Source: Cellulomonas sp. ES6
Lineage (GTDB): Bacteria; Actinomycetota; Actinomycetes; Actinomycetales; Cellulomonadaceae
DNA: 64,000 bases
NCBI RefSeq assembly: GCF_030053835.1
Contig: NZ_CP125655.1
Location: forward strand, 3,968,001-4,032,000
Direction of reading: 5' to 3'
Part shown: positions 16,995 to 25,500 of the stretch, in pieces
Position numbering within the stretch: position 1 is the stretch's first letter
Layout: each line of letters begins with the position of its first letter
Notes under the pieces: model-generated
What the model saw: the letters and a program-made list of their open reading frames with translations, nothing else
What the model was told of the DNA's origin: nothing
Database searches by the model: none
Made by a program: the position numbers and the translations under genes

Positions 16995-17000
16995 TACCGT
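16995..17000 (+). promoter_or_regulatory. ftsK: -10 hexamer TACCGT of ftsK
   Basis: TACCGT, 7 nt, ATG 17008. It argues for ATG 17008 rather than the GTG at 16999, which overlaps the hexamer. Confidence 0.5.
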
Positions 17001-17007
17001 GAGGAAC

Positions 17008-19704
17008 ATGGCCGCACGTCCGTCCTCCACCGCCACCCGTGCGGCTGCGCCGTCGTCGCGCGCCCGCGCCGCGGCGCCGGCGGGGCGCTCGTCCGGCTCG
17101 CGCGGCCCCGCGCCCGCCCCCCGACCCGCGCTGCCGGTCCGGATGGTCCGGGGGATCTGGATGGGGTGCGCGCACGTCGTCGGCGGCGCGGCGCGGCGCA
17201 TCGGCCACGGTGCCCGCGACCTCGACCCGGCGCTGCGGCGCGACGGCGCGGCGTTCTTCCTGCTCGCGCTCGCGATCGTCGTCGCGGCGCGCGAGTGGTG
17301 GGGGCTCGACGGCATGGCCGGCGACGCGGTGCACGTCGTCGTCGCGGGCACGTTCGGGCGCGTCGCGGCTGCGGTCCCGGTGGTGCTCGTCGGCATCGCG
17401 GTGCGGCTCATGCGGCACCCCGACCGCAACCAGGCGAACTCGCGCATCACGATCGGCCTGACCGCGATCACGCTGGCCGCCTGCGGGCTGGTGCACGTCC
17501 AGCAGGGCCTGCCGGCCCCGTCGGGCGGGTTCGAGGCGGTCCGGGACGCGGGCGGCATCGTCGGCTACCTGGTCGGCACGCCCCTGGTCAGCCTCGTGAC
17601 CGCGTGGGCGACCGTGCCGCTGCTGGTCCTGCTCGCGTTCTTCGGGGTGCTGGTCGTGACGGCGACCCCGGTGAACCAGATCGGGCCGCGGCTGCGGGCG
17701 CTGTACGACCGCCTCACGGGCAACCACCGCGACGAGGAGCCCGAGGACGACGACGCGCCCCTGGTGATCAACGCCGGCCACACGGCGGTCGAGGAGCCGG
17801 AGAAGCCGACCCGCCGCGGGCTGCTCGGGAGGCTGCGGCGTGCCGCCGCCGCGCCCGTCCCGGACGACGGCCGCCTGGACGGCTACGTGGGCGACGAGGC
17901 GTTCGAGCGCGCGGCCTACGTCGAGGCGCGCCGCCGCGAGGAGGAGGCGACCGCCGTCCTCGACCCGGACGAGCTCGACGCGCCGGACGCCGGCCCGGCG
18001 GCGGCCGGTGCCCCGGTCGCGCCCGGGACCGCCCCGACCCAGGCCGTCACGGCGGTGTCCACCGCGCACGAGCCCGTGCCGCCGCCGCCGACGGGCGTGC
18101 CCCGCGGCGAGCAGCCGATGCTCGGCGGCGACGTGCTCTACACGCTCCCGTCGGAGGACTCCCTCGCGAAGGGCGCGCCGCACAAGGTCCGCTCCGCCGC
18201 GAACGACCGCGTGGTCGAGGCGCTGACGAGCGTCCTGGAGAACTTCGAGATCGACGCGCAGGTCACCGGCTTCACGCGCGGGCCGACCGTCACGCGGTAC
18301 GAGGTCGAGCTCGGCAAGGGCGTCAAGGTCGAGCGGGTCACGGCGCTCAGCAAGAACATCGCGTACGCCGTGGCGTCCGCGGACGTGCGCATCCTGTCGC
18401 CGATCCCCGGCAAGTCCGCCATCGGCATCGAGATCCCCAACACCGACCGCGAGACCGTGTCGCTCGGTGACGTGCTCCGGTCGAGCGCGGCCCGGCGCTC
18501 CGAGCACCCGATGGTCATCGGCGTCGGCAAGGACGTCGAGGGCGGCTACGTCACGGCGAACCTCGCGAAGATGCCGCACCTGCTGGTCGCGGGCGCGACC
18601 GGCGCGGGCAAGTCGTCCTTCGTCAACTCCATGATCGTGTCGATCCTCATGCGGTCCACGCCGGACCAGGTGCGCATGGTGCTCGTCGACCCGAAGCGCG
18701 TCGAGCTCACGATCTACGAGGGCATCCCGCACCTCATCACCCCGATCATCACCAACCCGAAGAAGGCCGCCGAGGCCCTCGAATGGGTGGTCCGGGAGAT
18801 GGAGGCGCGGTACGACGACCTCGCGATGTTCGGGTTCAAGCACATCGACGACTTCAACGTCGCGGTGAAGGCCGGCAAGGTGAAGCCGCTGCCCGGCTCC
18901 GAGCGCAAGATCGCGCCGTACCCGTACCTGCTCGTGATCGTCGACGAGCTCGCGGACCTCATGATGGTGGCCCCGCGGGACGTCGAGGCGTCGATCCAGC
19001 GGATCACCCAGCTCGCGCGTGCCGCCGGCATCCACCTGGTGCTCGCCACGCAGCGCCCGTCGGTCGACGTGGTCACGGGCCTCATCAAGGCGAACGTGCC
19101 GTCCCGGCTCGCGTTCGCCACGTCGTCGCTCACCGACTCCCGTGTCGTCCTGGACCAGCCGGGCGCCGAGAAGCTCATCGGGCAGGGTGACGCGCTGTTC
19201 CTCCCCATGGGCGCCGCCAAGCCGATGCGCACGCAGGGCGCCTGGGTCTCGGAGTCGGAGATCCACGCGGTCGTCGAGCACGTGAAGCAGCAGCTCAAGC
19301 CCGTGTACCGCGAGGACGTCGCGGCGGCGCCCGCCAAGAAGCAGGTCGACGAGGACATCGGCGACGACCTCGACCTGCTGCTGCAGGCCGCGGAGCTGGT
19401 CGTCACGACGCAGTTCGGGTCGACGTCGATGCTGCAGCGCAAGCTCCGCGTCGGGTTCGCCAAGGCGGGCCGCCTCATGGACCTGCTCGAGTCGCGGGAG
19501 ATCGTCGGCCCGTCCGAGGGCTCGAAGGCGCGCGAGGTGCTCGTGACGCCCGACGACCTGCCCGGCACGCTGGCGATGCTCCGCGGCGAGCCCGGCGGTG
19601 AGGCCGCCGGGGAGGGCGACCGGTACGCGGCGCCCGACGGCCGGATGCCGGGGGAGCCCCCGGAGGCCGTCGACTACTTCGACGACGCCGACGACCTGCG
19701 CTGA
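17008..19704 (+). CDS. ftsK: DNA translocase FtsK/SpoIIIE
   Basis: An 898-residue septal DNA pump that clears chromosome dimers and termini during division. An Ala/Arg/Pro-rich N-terminus is followed by about four membrane helices, then an acidic and Pro/Ala-rich linker to about residue 385. The motor has Walker A GATGAGKSS near residues 529-537 and Walker B LLVIVDELADLMM. The C-terminal gamma winged helix (VTTQFGSTSMLQRKLRVGFAKAG region) reads orientation signals on DNA. Length fits short actinobacterial FtsK proteins. Confidence 0.95.
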   Translation: MAARPSSTATRAAAPSSRARAAAPAGRSSGSRGPAPAPRPALPVRMVRGIWMGCAHVVGGAARRIGHGARDLDPALRRDGAAFFLLALAIVVAAREWWGLDGMAGDAVHVVVAGTFGRVAAAVPVVLVGIAVRLMRHPDRNQANSRITIGLTAITLAACGLVHVQQGLPAPSGGFEAVRDAGGIVGYLVGTPLVSLVTAWATVPLLVLLAFFGVLVVTATPVNQIGPRLRALYDRLTGNHRDEEPEDDDAPLVINAGHTAVEEPEKPTRRGLLGRLRRAAAAPVPDDGRLDGYVGDEAFERAAYVEARRREEEATAVLDPDELDAPDAGPAAAGAPVAPGTAPTQAVTAVSTAHEPVPPPPTGVPRGEQPMLGGDVLYTLPSEDSLAKGAPHKVRSAANDRVVEALTSVLENFEIDAQVTGFTRGPTVTRYEVELGKGVKVERVTALSKNIAYAVASADVRILSPIPGKSAIGIEIPNTDRETVSLGDVLRSSAARRSEHPMVIGVGKDVEGGYVTANLAKMPHLLVAGATGAGKSSFVNSMIVSILMRSTPDQVRMVLVDPKRVELTIYEGIPHLITPIITNPKKAAEALEWVVREMEARYDDLAMFGFKHIDDFNVAVKAGKVKPLPGSERKIAPYPYLLVIVDELADLMMVAPRDVEASIQRITQLARAAGIHLVLATQRPSVDVVTGLIKANVPSRLAFATSSLTDSRVVLDQPGAEKLIGQGDALFLPMGAAKPMRTQGAWVSESEIHAVVEHVKQQLKPVYREDVAAAPAKKQVDEDIGDDLDLLLQAAELVVTTQFGSTSMLQRKLRVGFAKAGRLMDLLESREIVGPSEGSKAREVLVTPDDLPGTLAMLRGEPGGEAAGEGDRYAAPDGRMPGEPPEAVDYFDDADDLR

Positions 19705-19750
19705 CCCGCGCGCCGGGGCGGTGCGCTCGGAGGCAGGGGACCGCTGCCCG

Positions 19751-19756
19751 TAGGCT
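19751..19756 (+). promoter_or_regulatory. pgsA: -10 hexamer TAGGCT of pgsA
   Basis: TAGGCT, 6 nt, GTG 19763: leaderless start of the pgsA-cinA pair. Confidence 0.55.
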
Positions 19757-19762
19757 GTCGGG

Positions 19763-20419
19763 GTGAGCCGCCCTTCGCCGTGGAACGTCGCCAACGTCCT
19801 GACGGTGCTGCGCATCGTCGTGGTGCCGTTCGTCGCGTGGGCGCTGCTGGTGGACGGCGGCGAGGACGTGGTGTGGCGCCTGGTCGCGACGGCGCTGTTC
19901 GCCCTCGCCGCGGCGACCGACCGCGTGGACGGGTACCTGGCGCGGCGGCTCGGGCTGGTGACCGACCTCGGCAAGCTGCTGGACCCCATCGCCGACAAGG
20001 CGCTGATCGGGACCGCGCTCGTGGCGCTGTCGTGGCTCGGGGAGCTCTCCTGGTGGGTGACGGCCGCGATCCTCGTGCGCGAGCTCGGCATCACGGTGAT
20101 GCGGTTCTTCCTGCTGCGCTACCTGGTGCTGCCGGCGTCGCGGGGCGGGAAGATCAAGACCGTGCTGCAGTCGCTGGCCGTCGGCCTGTACCTGCTGCCG
20201 CTCGGCTCCCTGCCGGTGTGGGTGCACGTGGTGGCCGCCGTGCTCATGGGGGCGGCCGTCGTGGTCACGCTCGTCACCGGCGCCGACTACGTGCGCACCG
20301 CCGTGCGGGTCCACCGGGAGCACGCCGCGGGCGGGTCCCCGGACGCCGCCCGCCGCGCCGCCGAGACCGGCACGACGTCGCCCCGCGGGGACGGCGGGGC
20401 GGTGACGTCGCCGCGATGA
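19763..20419 (+). CDS. pgsA: CDP-diacylglycerol--glycerol-3-phosphate 3-phosphatidyltransferase
   Basis: A 218-residue membrane enzyme making phosphatidylglycerol phosphate from CDP-diacylglycerol and glycerol-3-phosphate. The CDP-alcohol phosphotransferase motif is complete: D53, D56, G57, A60, R61, G70, D74 and D78. It has five or six hydrophobic segments and a polar, Thr/Arg/Gly-rich tail. Other CDP-alcohol transferases share the motif, but the position between ftsK and a cinA-like gene is the usual actinobacterial pgsA context. Confidence 0.93.
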   Translation: MSRPSPWNVANVLTVLRIVVVPFVAWALLVDGGEDVVWRLVATALFALAAATDRVDGYLARRLGLVTDLGKLLDPIADKALIGTALVALSWLGELSWWVTAAILVRELGITVMRFFLLRYLVLPASRGGKIKTVLQSLAVGLYLLPLGSLPVWVHVVAAVLMGAAVVVTLVTGADYVRTAVRVHREHAAGGSPDAARRAAETGTTSPRGDGGAVTSPR

Positions 20420-20964
20420 GCGACGGGTCCGGACGCCGCGACGGGCACGCGGCCGGGCTGCTCGCGGCGCTGCGGGACCGCGGCTGGACCGTGGCCGTCG
20501 CCGAGTCGCTGACGGGCGGGCTGGTCGCCGCCGCGCTGGTCGACGTCCCGGGGGCGTCGCAGTCGCTGCGCGGGGGAGTCGTCGCGTACGCCACGGACGT
20601 GAAGGGCTCGGTGCTGGGCGTCGACCGGGAGCTGCTCGCCGCGCACGGGGCGGTGCACCCCGAGGTCGCCCGGCAGATGGCGGAGCAGGTGCGCGCGCTG
20701 CTCGGCGCCGACGTCGGGCTCGCGACCACCGGCGTCGCCGGCCCGGAGCCGCAGGACGGATTTTCACCCGGGACCGTCCACGTCGCGGTGGCGACCCCTG
20801 CGGGCACGGTGGTGCGCACGCTCGCGCTGGTGGGCGGTCGCGCGGCGATCCGCGCCGCGACCTGCGACGCCGTCCTCGCGGAGGCGCTCCGGGTGGTGCG
20901 GGAGGCGCCCGCGCCCGGCGACCCGGGAACACGGGACCCCGCACCGACGTTGGACCCCACGTGA
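20416..20964 (+). CDS. CinA C-terminal domain protein (nicotinamide-nucleotide amidohydrolase-like)
   Basis: A 182-residue stand-alone CinA-C/PncC-type protein. Family motifs are [16 protein letters not shown] with the putative Ser nucleophile, [22 protein letters not shown] and [13 protein letters not shown]. Relatives deamidate NMN in pyridine-nucleotide recycling; activity here is inferred. The ATG overlaps the pgsA stop (ATGA), and clgR follows, the standard pgsA-cinA-clgR order. The C-terminal 20 residues are Pro/Asp-rich. Confidence 0.9.
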   Translation: MSDGSGRRDGHAAGLLAALRDRGWTVAVAESLTGGLVAAALVDVPGASQSLRGGVVAYATDVKGSVLGVDRELLAAHGAVHPEVARQMAEQVRALLGADVGLATTGVAGPEPQDGFSPGTVHVAVATPAGTVVRTLALVGGRAAIRAATCDAVLAEALRVVREAPAPGDPGTRDPAPTLDPT

Positions 20965-21134
20965 TGAACACCAGGCCGTCCACCCGTCCCGGCGCTGCCC
21001 GTCGTGGCAGCGACATGTACGGTGGGAGCCTCCCCACGCGGGGCCACAAGGGTGTCGCACTCGTCCGGACCGCGCCCGCGGGCGCCCCGGCGGTGCGGCA
21101 GGAGCAGGATCGGGACATGAGAGGAGGACGCCGG

Positions 21135-21473
21135 ATGGTCGTGTTGCGCCGAGAGATCGGTGACGTGCTGCGGGATGCCCGCCAGCGGCAGGGTCGGACC
21201 CTGCGCGAGGTGTCCTCCGCCGCCCGGGTCTCGCTGGGCTACCTCAGCGAGGTCGAGCGCGGTCAGAAGGAGGCGTCGTCGGAGCTGCTGGCCAGCATCT
21301 GCGAGGCGCTCGACGTACCTCTGTCGCTCGTGCTGCGCGAGGTGAGCGACCGCATCGCCGTCGCCGAGGGTCTGCTGATCCCCGACACGGTCCCCGTCGA
21401 CCTCGCGTCGGCGCTCGGTGGCCAGGACAGCTCCTGGACCCGCCACCGCCCGGAGCTCGCACCGGTCGGCTGA
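21135..21473 (+). CDS. clgR: ClgR-type XRE-family transcriptional regulator
   Basis: A 112-residue regulator with an N-terminal helix-turn-helix ([34 protein letters not shown] region, about residues 8-45). It resembles ClgR, which activates clp protease and other stress genes in actinobacteria and is itself degraded by ClpP. ATG 21135 is chosen because GAGGAGG lies 8 nt upstream; an ATG at 21117 is possible. The 170-nt upstream spacer has no clear ClgR box that I can name. A hairpin follows the stop. Confidence 0.88.
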   Translation: MVVLRREIGDVLRDARQRQGRTLREVSSAARVSLGYLSEVERGQKEASSELLASICEALDVPLSLVLREVSDRIAVAEGLLIPDTVPVDLASALGGQDSSWTRHRPELAPVG

Positions 21474-21502
21474 ACCCGCGGGGACGAACCCCCATGCACA
21501 CG

Positions 21503-21551
21503 CGACGCCCGGTCGCTCCCGCCCTTCGCTCGGCGGGACGGCCGGGCGTCG
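21503..21551. terminator. Bidirectional terminator between clgR and nei2
   Basis: CGACGCCCGG pairs with CCGGGCGTCG, and inside an internal loop TCCCGCC pairs with GGCGGGA. It sits between convergent genes, so it can serve both. Confidence 0.7.
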
Positions 21552-21566
21552 TCGCGTCCGGGGCGC

Positions 21567-22376
21567 TCAGCGGTGGGTGGTCGCGGGGCGCTGGCACACC
21601 CCGCAGAAGTACGCCGGACGCTCCCGCGGCGGGGCCCCCGCGAGCCCCCGGCGCACCGGTGCGCCGCAGCGGCGGCACGGCTCGCGCAGGCGCCCGTGGA
21701 CCCACGTCGTGCGGCCCCGGTACGTCTCGCCCGTCGTGCTGGGGAGCGCGGTGCCGACGGACCGGAGCATGATCGCCCGGGCGACGCGCAGCAGCCGGCC
21801 GGGGTCCGGCACCTCGTCGGCGGGGGTCCACGGCCAGATGCGCTCGAGGAACAGCGAGTCGGCCATGTAGATCGTCCCGATGCCGGCGACGACGGTCTGG
21901 TCGAGCAGCACCTCGCACACCGGGGTCGCGCCGCGGGCCTCCCAGCGCCGCAGCGCCTCGGGCAGACCCGTCGTCTCGAAGTCGTCGGCCAGCAGGTCGG
22001 GCCCGAGGTGACCGATGAGGGTGTGCTCGTCGCGCGTCGGCACGACGTCGAGCATCCCGATCAGCTCGCCGACCGCCGTCCACGTCGCGTTGCCGAGCAC
22101 CGCCCGGACGGCCGGGCCGGCCGCGCGAGCGCCGGGCGTGCCGGTGCGGGCCACCCGCCAGGACCCGTCCATCCGCAGGTGCGTGTGCAGGGTGCGGCCG
22201 TCGTCGAACCGCGTCAGCAGGTGCTTGCCGTACGACGCGGTGCCGAGCACGGTGCGCCCCACGAGGTCCACGGTGGCGGCGGTCGGCCAGCGGAGGTCCG
22301 CGCGCACGAGCTCGCGGCCGGCGAGCGCCTCGTCGAGCCTCCGGGCGGTGCGGCGCAGGATGTCGCCCTCAGGCAC
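21567..22376 (-). CDS. nei2: Fpg/Nei-family DNA glycosylase (Nei2-like)
   Basis: A 269-residue base-excision repair enzyme that removes oxidised bases and cuts abasic sites. It starts MPEGD, giving the N-terminal Pro2 nucleophile and Glu3. It has a helix-two-turn-helix region (VVAGIGTIYMADSLF) and a C-terminal zinc finger (CRRCG and CGVCQ). The MPEGD start and length match actinobacterial Nei2/Nei8 rather than Fpg. The start is a GTG at 22376. It lies downstream of lhr, 162 nt away across a minisatellite, and may share its transcript. Confidence 0.9.
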   Translation of the reverse strand: MPEGDILRRTARRLDEALAGRELVRADLRWPTAATVDLVGRTVLGTASYGKHLLTRFDDGRTLHTHLRMDGSWRVARTGTPGARAAGPAVRAVLGNATWTAVGELIGMLDVVPTRDEHTLIGHLGPDLLADDFETTGLPEALRRWEARGATPVCEVLLDQTVVAGIGTIYMADSLFLERIWPWTPADEVPDPGRLLRVARAIMLRSVGTALPSTTGETYRGRTTWVHGRLREPCRRCGAPVRRGLAGAPPRERPAYFCGVCQRPATTHR

Positions 22377-22389
22377 GGCGGTGCCCCCG

Positions 22390-22503
22390 GTGCTGCCGGT
22401 GCTGCCGGTGCTGCCACCGGTGCCCGCGGCTGTGTCCCCGGTGCCCGCTGTGCCGGCTGTGCCCCCTGTGCCCGCTGTGCCCGCTCTGCCCGCTGTGCCC
22501 GCG
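22390..22503. repeat. Minisatellite of 9-bp GTGCCCGCT-like units between lhr and nei2
   Basis: About a dozen imperfect units (GTGCTGCCG, GTGCCCGCT, GTGCCGGCT, GTGCCCCCT) on the plus strand. It lies in the 162-nt spacer; the 9-nt period keeps all frames open, which produces spurious reading frames. Confidence 0.75.
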
Positions 22504-22538
22504 GTGGGGAGCGCCCGCTGCGGGCGGCGCCTCGCCGG

Positions 22539-25500
22539 TCACCGTGCACCGCGCAGCCGCAGCCCCCGGGGCGTGGCCCCGAACCCGGCGGCGGCGAGCG
22601 CCCGTCCGAGCGGTGTGCCCGAGGCACCGAGCAGCTCCTCGCCGTCCGCGCGCACGAGCGTGACGCGACCGAGCCGTCCCTCCCGCACGGCGTCGGCGAG
22701 GCGTGCGGTCGCGAGGCGCAGCACGTCGTCGTCCTCGGTGAAGGTCAGCACGGTCCGGCCGCCGCGCTCCAGGTACAGCGCGAGCTCCCCGTCCACCAGC
22801 ACGACGACGCTGCCCGCCTTGCGCCCCGGCCGGTGACCGGTCGACGCGTCCGCGCGCGCGGGCCAGGCGAGCGCGGCGCCGTACGGGTTCGCGGGGTCGG
22901 TCGCGGCGAGCAGCGCGACGGCCCGGTCGGCGTCGGGCGGCGCGGACTGCTCGGCCAGCCGCTCCAGCGTGCGGGCGTCGGCGCGGAGCTGGTCCACGGC
23001 ACCGGGCAGCGCGAACTGGGAGCCGCCCAGGTGCTCCACGAAGTAGCCGCGCCGCACCTGTCCCGCCTGCTCGAGCGCGGCCAGCACGCGGTAGACGGCG
23101 GCGAACTGCCCGGAGATGCCCTCGGCGGGCGCCACGGCGCGGGTGAGCACGCCGTGGCGGTCCAGCAGCTGCGCCGCGAGCGCGTGCGCGCGCCGCGTCG
23201 GGTCGGTCTCCCGCGGGGGCAGCATCGACCAGCGTCCGCCGCCCTCGCCCGCCGCGGGGACGCCCGGCGCGGGCACGCCGGCGAGACCCGGGCTGCGCAG
23301 CCCGAGGCCGGAGCCGCGCAGGCCCGGTCGCCCGCCGTAGCGGCCCATGGTCAGGGCGCGGGCCCGCGGGGACGCCCCCGGGCCGGCGGGGGCGCGGTGC
23401 GCCGTCCGTCCGCCGGCGAGCCGGGCCCGCAGCGGGGCGAGGCCGTCGTTGGTGACCAGCCCCGCCCAGACGAGGTCCCACAGGGCGTCGACGACGGCGG
23501 ACTGGCTCGCCGGCTCCTCGAGGTCGCCGGCCACCCGGGAGGCGAGCGCCCCGGCGAAGTACGCGCCACCGCCCTGCAGCGCGGCCACGAGCGCCCGGTG
23601 CAGCGGGGTGGCCAGGTGGGCGGCGGCGGGGTCGTCGTCGTCCGGGGCGGCGAGCGGCGGCAGCGTCAGGTCGGCCGTGCCCGCGAGGTGCAGGCTGACC
23701 AGGCCGTCCCGGCCGGGGAGCGTCCCGTGACCCGCCCACAGCACCTCGCCGGCGGCGGTCAGCTCGTCCAGGAGCGCCGGGGAGTAGTCCGCCACACGGG
23801 CGGGCAGCACCAGGGACTCCAGCGCCGACGCGGGGACGACCGCGCCGGCGAGCTGCTCCACGGCCCGCGCGAGTCCGTCGACCCCGCGCAGGGCGCCCGG
23901 CGCGGGACGGTCGGCCCGGGCGGTCGCGTGCTGCCACGCGGGCAGGAACCGGCCGAGCGCCACCTGGGGCACCGGCTCCACCTCCGAGCGCAGCGCCGCC
24001 AGCGACCGGCGTCGCAGGGTGCGCAGGACGTCGGCGTCACAGTACTCGTCGCCGACGCCGCCGAGGGCGTCCGGTCGCAGCCGGCCCTGGACGACGACGC
24101 CGGCGCGCTCCAGCGGCCGCAGCGCGGACTGCACGACGGCGCTGCCGAGCCCGAACCGCGCCGCCGCCTGCGCCGCCGTGAACGGGCCGTGCGTGCGGGC
24201 GTGCCGGCGCAGCAGGTCGCCGAGCGGGTCGGGCAGGACCTCGGTGAACACCTCCGGGACGCCCACCGGCAGGGCGACGCCGAGCGCGTCGCGCAGCCGG
24301 CCCGCGTCCTCCACCGCGGCCCACTGCTCGGCATCGCCGCCGCTCACGCCGGAGATCCGCACCCGGATGAGCCGCCGGGCGTGCTCCAGGTCCGCGAGCC
24401 AGCCCGCCACCTCGCCGCGGACGTCCCCCCGGGTGCGGACCTCGACGCCGGCGAGCGGCAGCGGGCCGTGCCGGCGCAGCACGTCCGCCACCTGCTCGGC
24501 GGTGCGCGCCTGCCGGTCCGGGTCGGTGCCCGTGAGCTCCGCCTCGGTGCGCAGCACGGCGTCGGGGTCGAGCAGGTCCGCCACCTGCGACCCGCCGCCC
24601 CCTCCGAGCAGCTCCTCCAGCAGCGTCGGGTCCAGCGTGAGCGCCGCCGCACGCCGCTCGGCCAGCGGGGCGTCGCCGTCGTAGAGGAACTGGGCGGTGT
24701 ACCCGAACAGCAGCGACTGGGCGAAGGGGGAGGGCCGGGTGGTCGTGACCTCGACCACGCGCACCCGCCCCGCCGAGACGTCCCGCATCAGCTCGACGAG
24801 CGCGTCGATGTCGAAGTCGTCCTGGAGGCACTCGCGCACGGCCTCGAGCAGGATCGGGAAGTCGGGGTACCGCGACGCGACGCTCAGCAGCTGTGCGGAC
24901 CGCTGGCGCTGCTGCCACAGCGGCTGGCGCCGGTCGGGCCGGCGGCGCGGCAGCAGCAGCGCGCGGGCGGCCGCCTCCCGGAACCGGGCGCCGAACATCG
25001 CGGAGCCGCCGAGCTCGGTGCGGACGGCGTCGGCGACCTCGTCGGGCTCGATGAGCAGGTCGCCGGCGTCCACCGGTGCCGGGTCCGCGAGGCCTCCGGG
25101 CGCGCTCGCCGCGGTGCCGTCCGTGGACCACGCGTCGGGCGCGGACCAGCCGAGCAGGTCGCCCACGGGGTCGGACGCGGCGGCGAGCACGTCGGGCAGG
25201 CGCAGCACGATGCCGTCGTCCGCGTGCATGGCGGCGGCGTCCACGCCGAACCGCTCCCGCAGCCGCGCCCCCAGCACCAGCGCCCAGGGCGCGTGCACCC
25301 GGGCGCCGAACGGGGAGTGGACGACGACGCGCCAGTCGCCGAGCTCGTCCCGGAACCGCTCGACGACGACGGTGACGTCGCTGGGCAGCGCACCGGTCGC
25401 GGCGCGCTGCTCCCGCAGGTAGCCGAGCAGGTTGTCCGCGGCCCAGTCGTCCAGGCCGGCCTCCCGCACCCGCGCACGCGCGTCGGCGTCGGGCAGGTCG

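Noticed and set aside
16999..17001. GTG start for ftsK
   Set aside because: It overlaps the TACCGT hexamer that would serve as promoter; ATG 17008 has the expected distance.
11982..17558. A minus-strand open frame of 1858 codons opposite dapA, rnj and the acyltransferase
   Set aside because: It lies antisense to three well-recognised genes, has His/Arg/Gln/Pro-rich nonsense composition and no domain. In very GC-rich DNA antisense frames stay open by chance.
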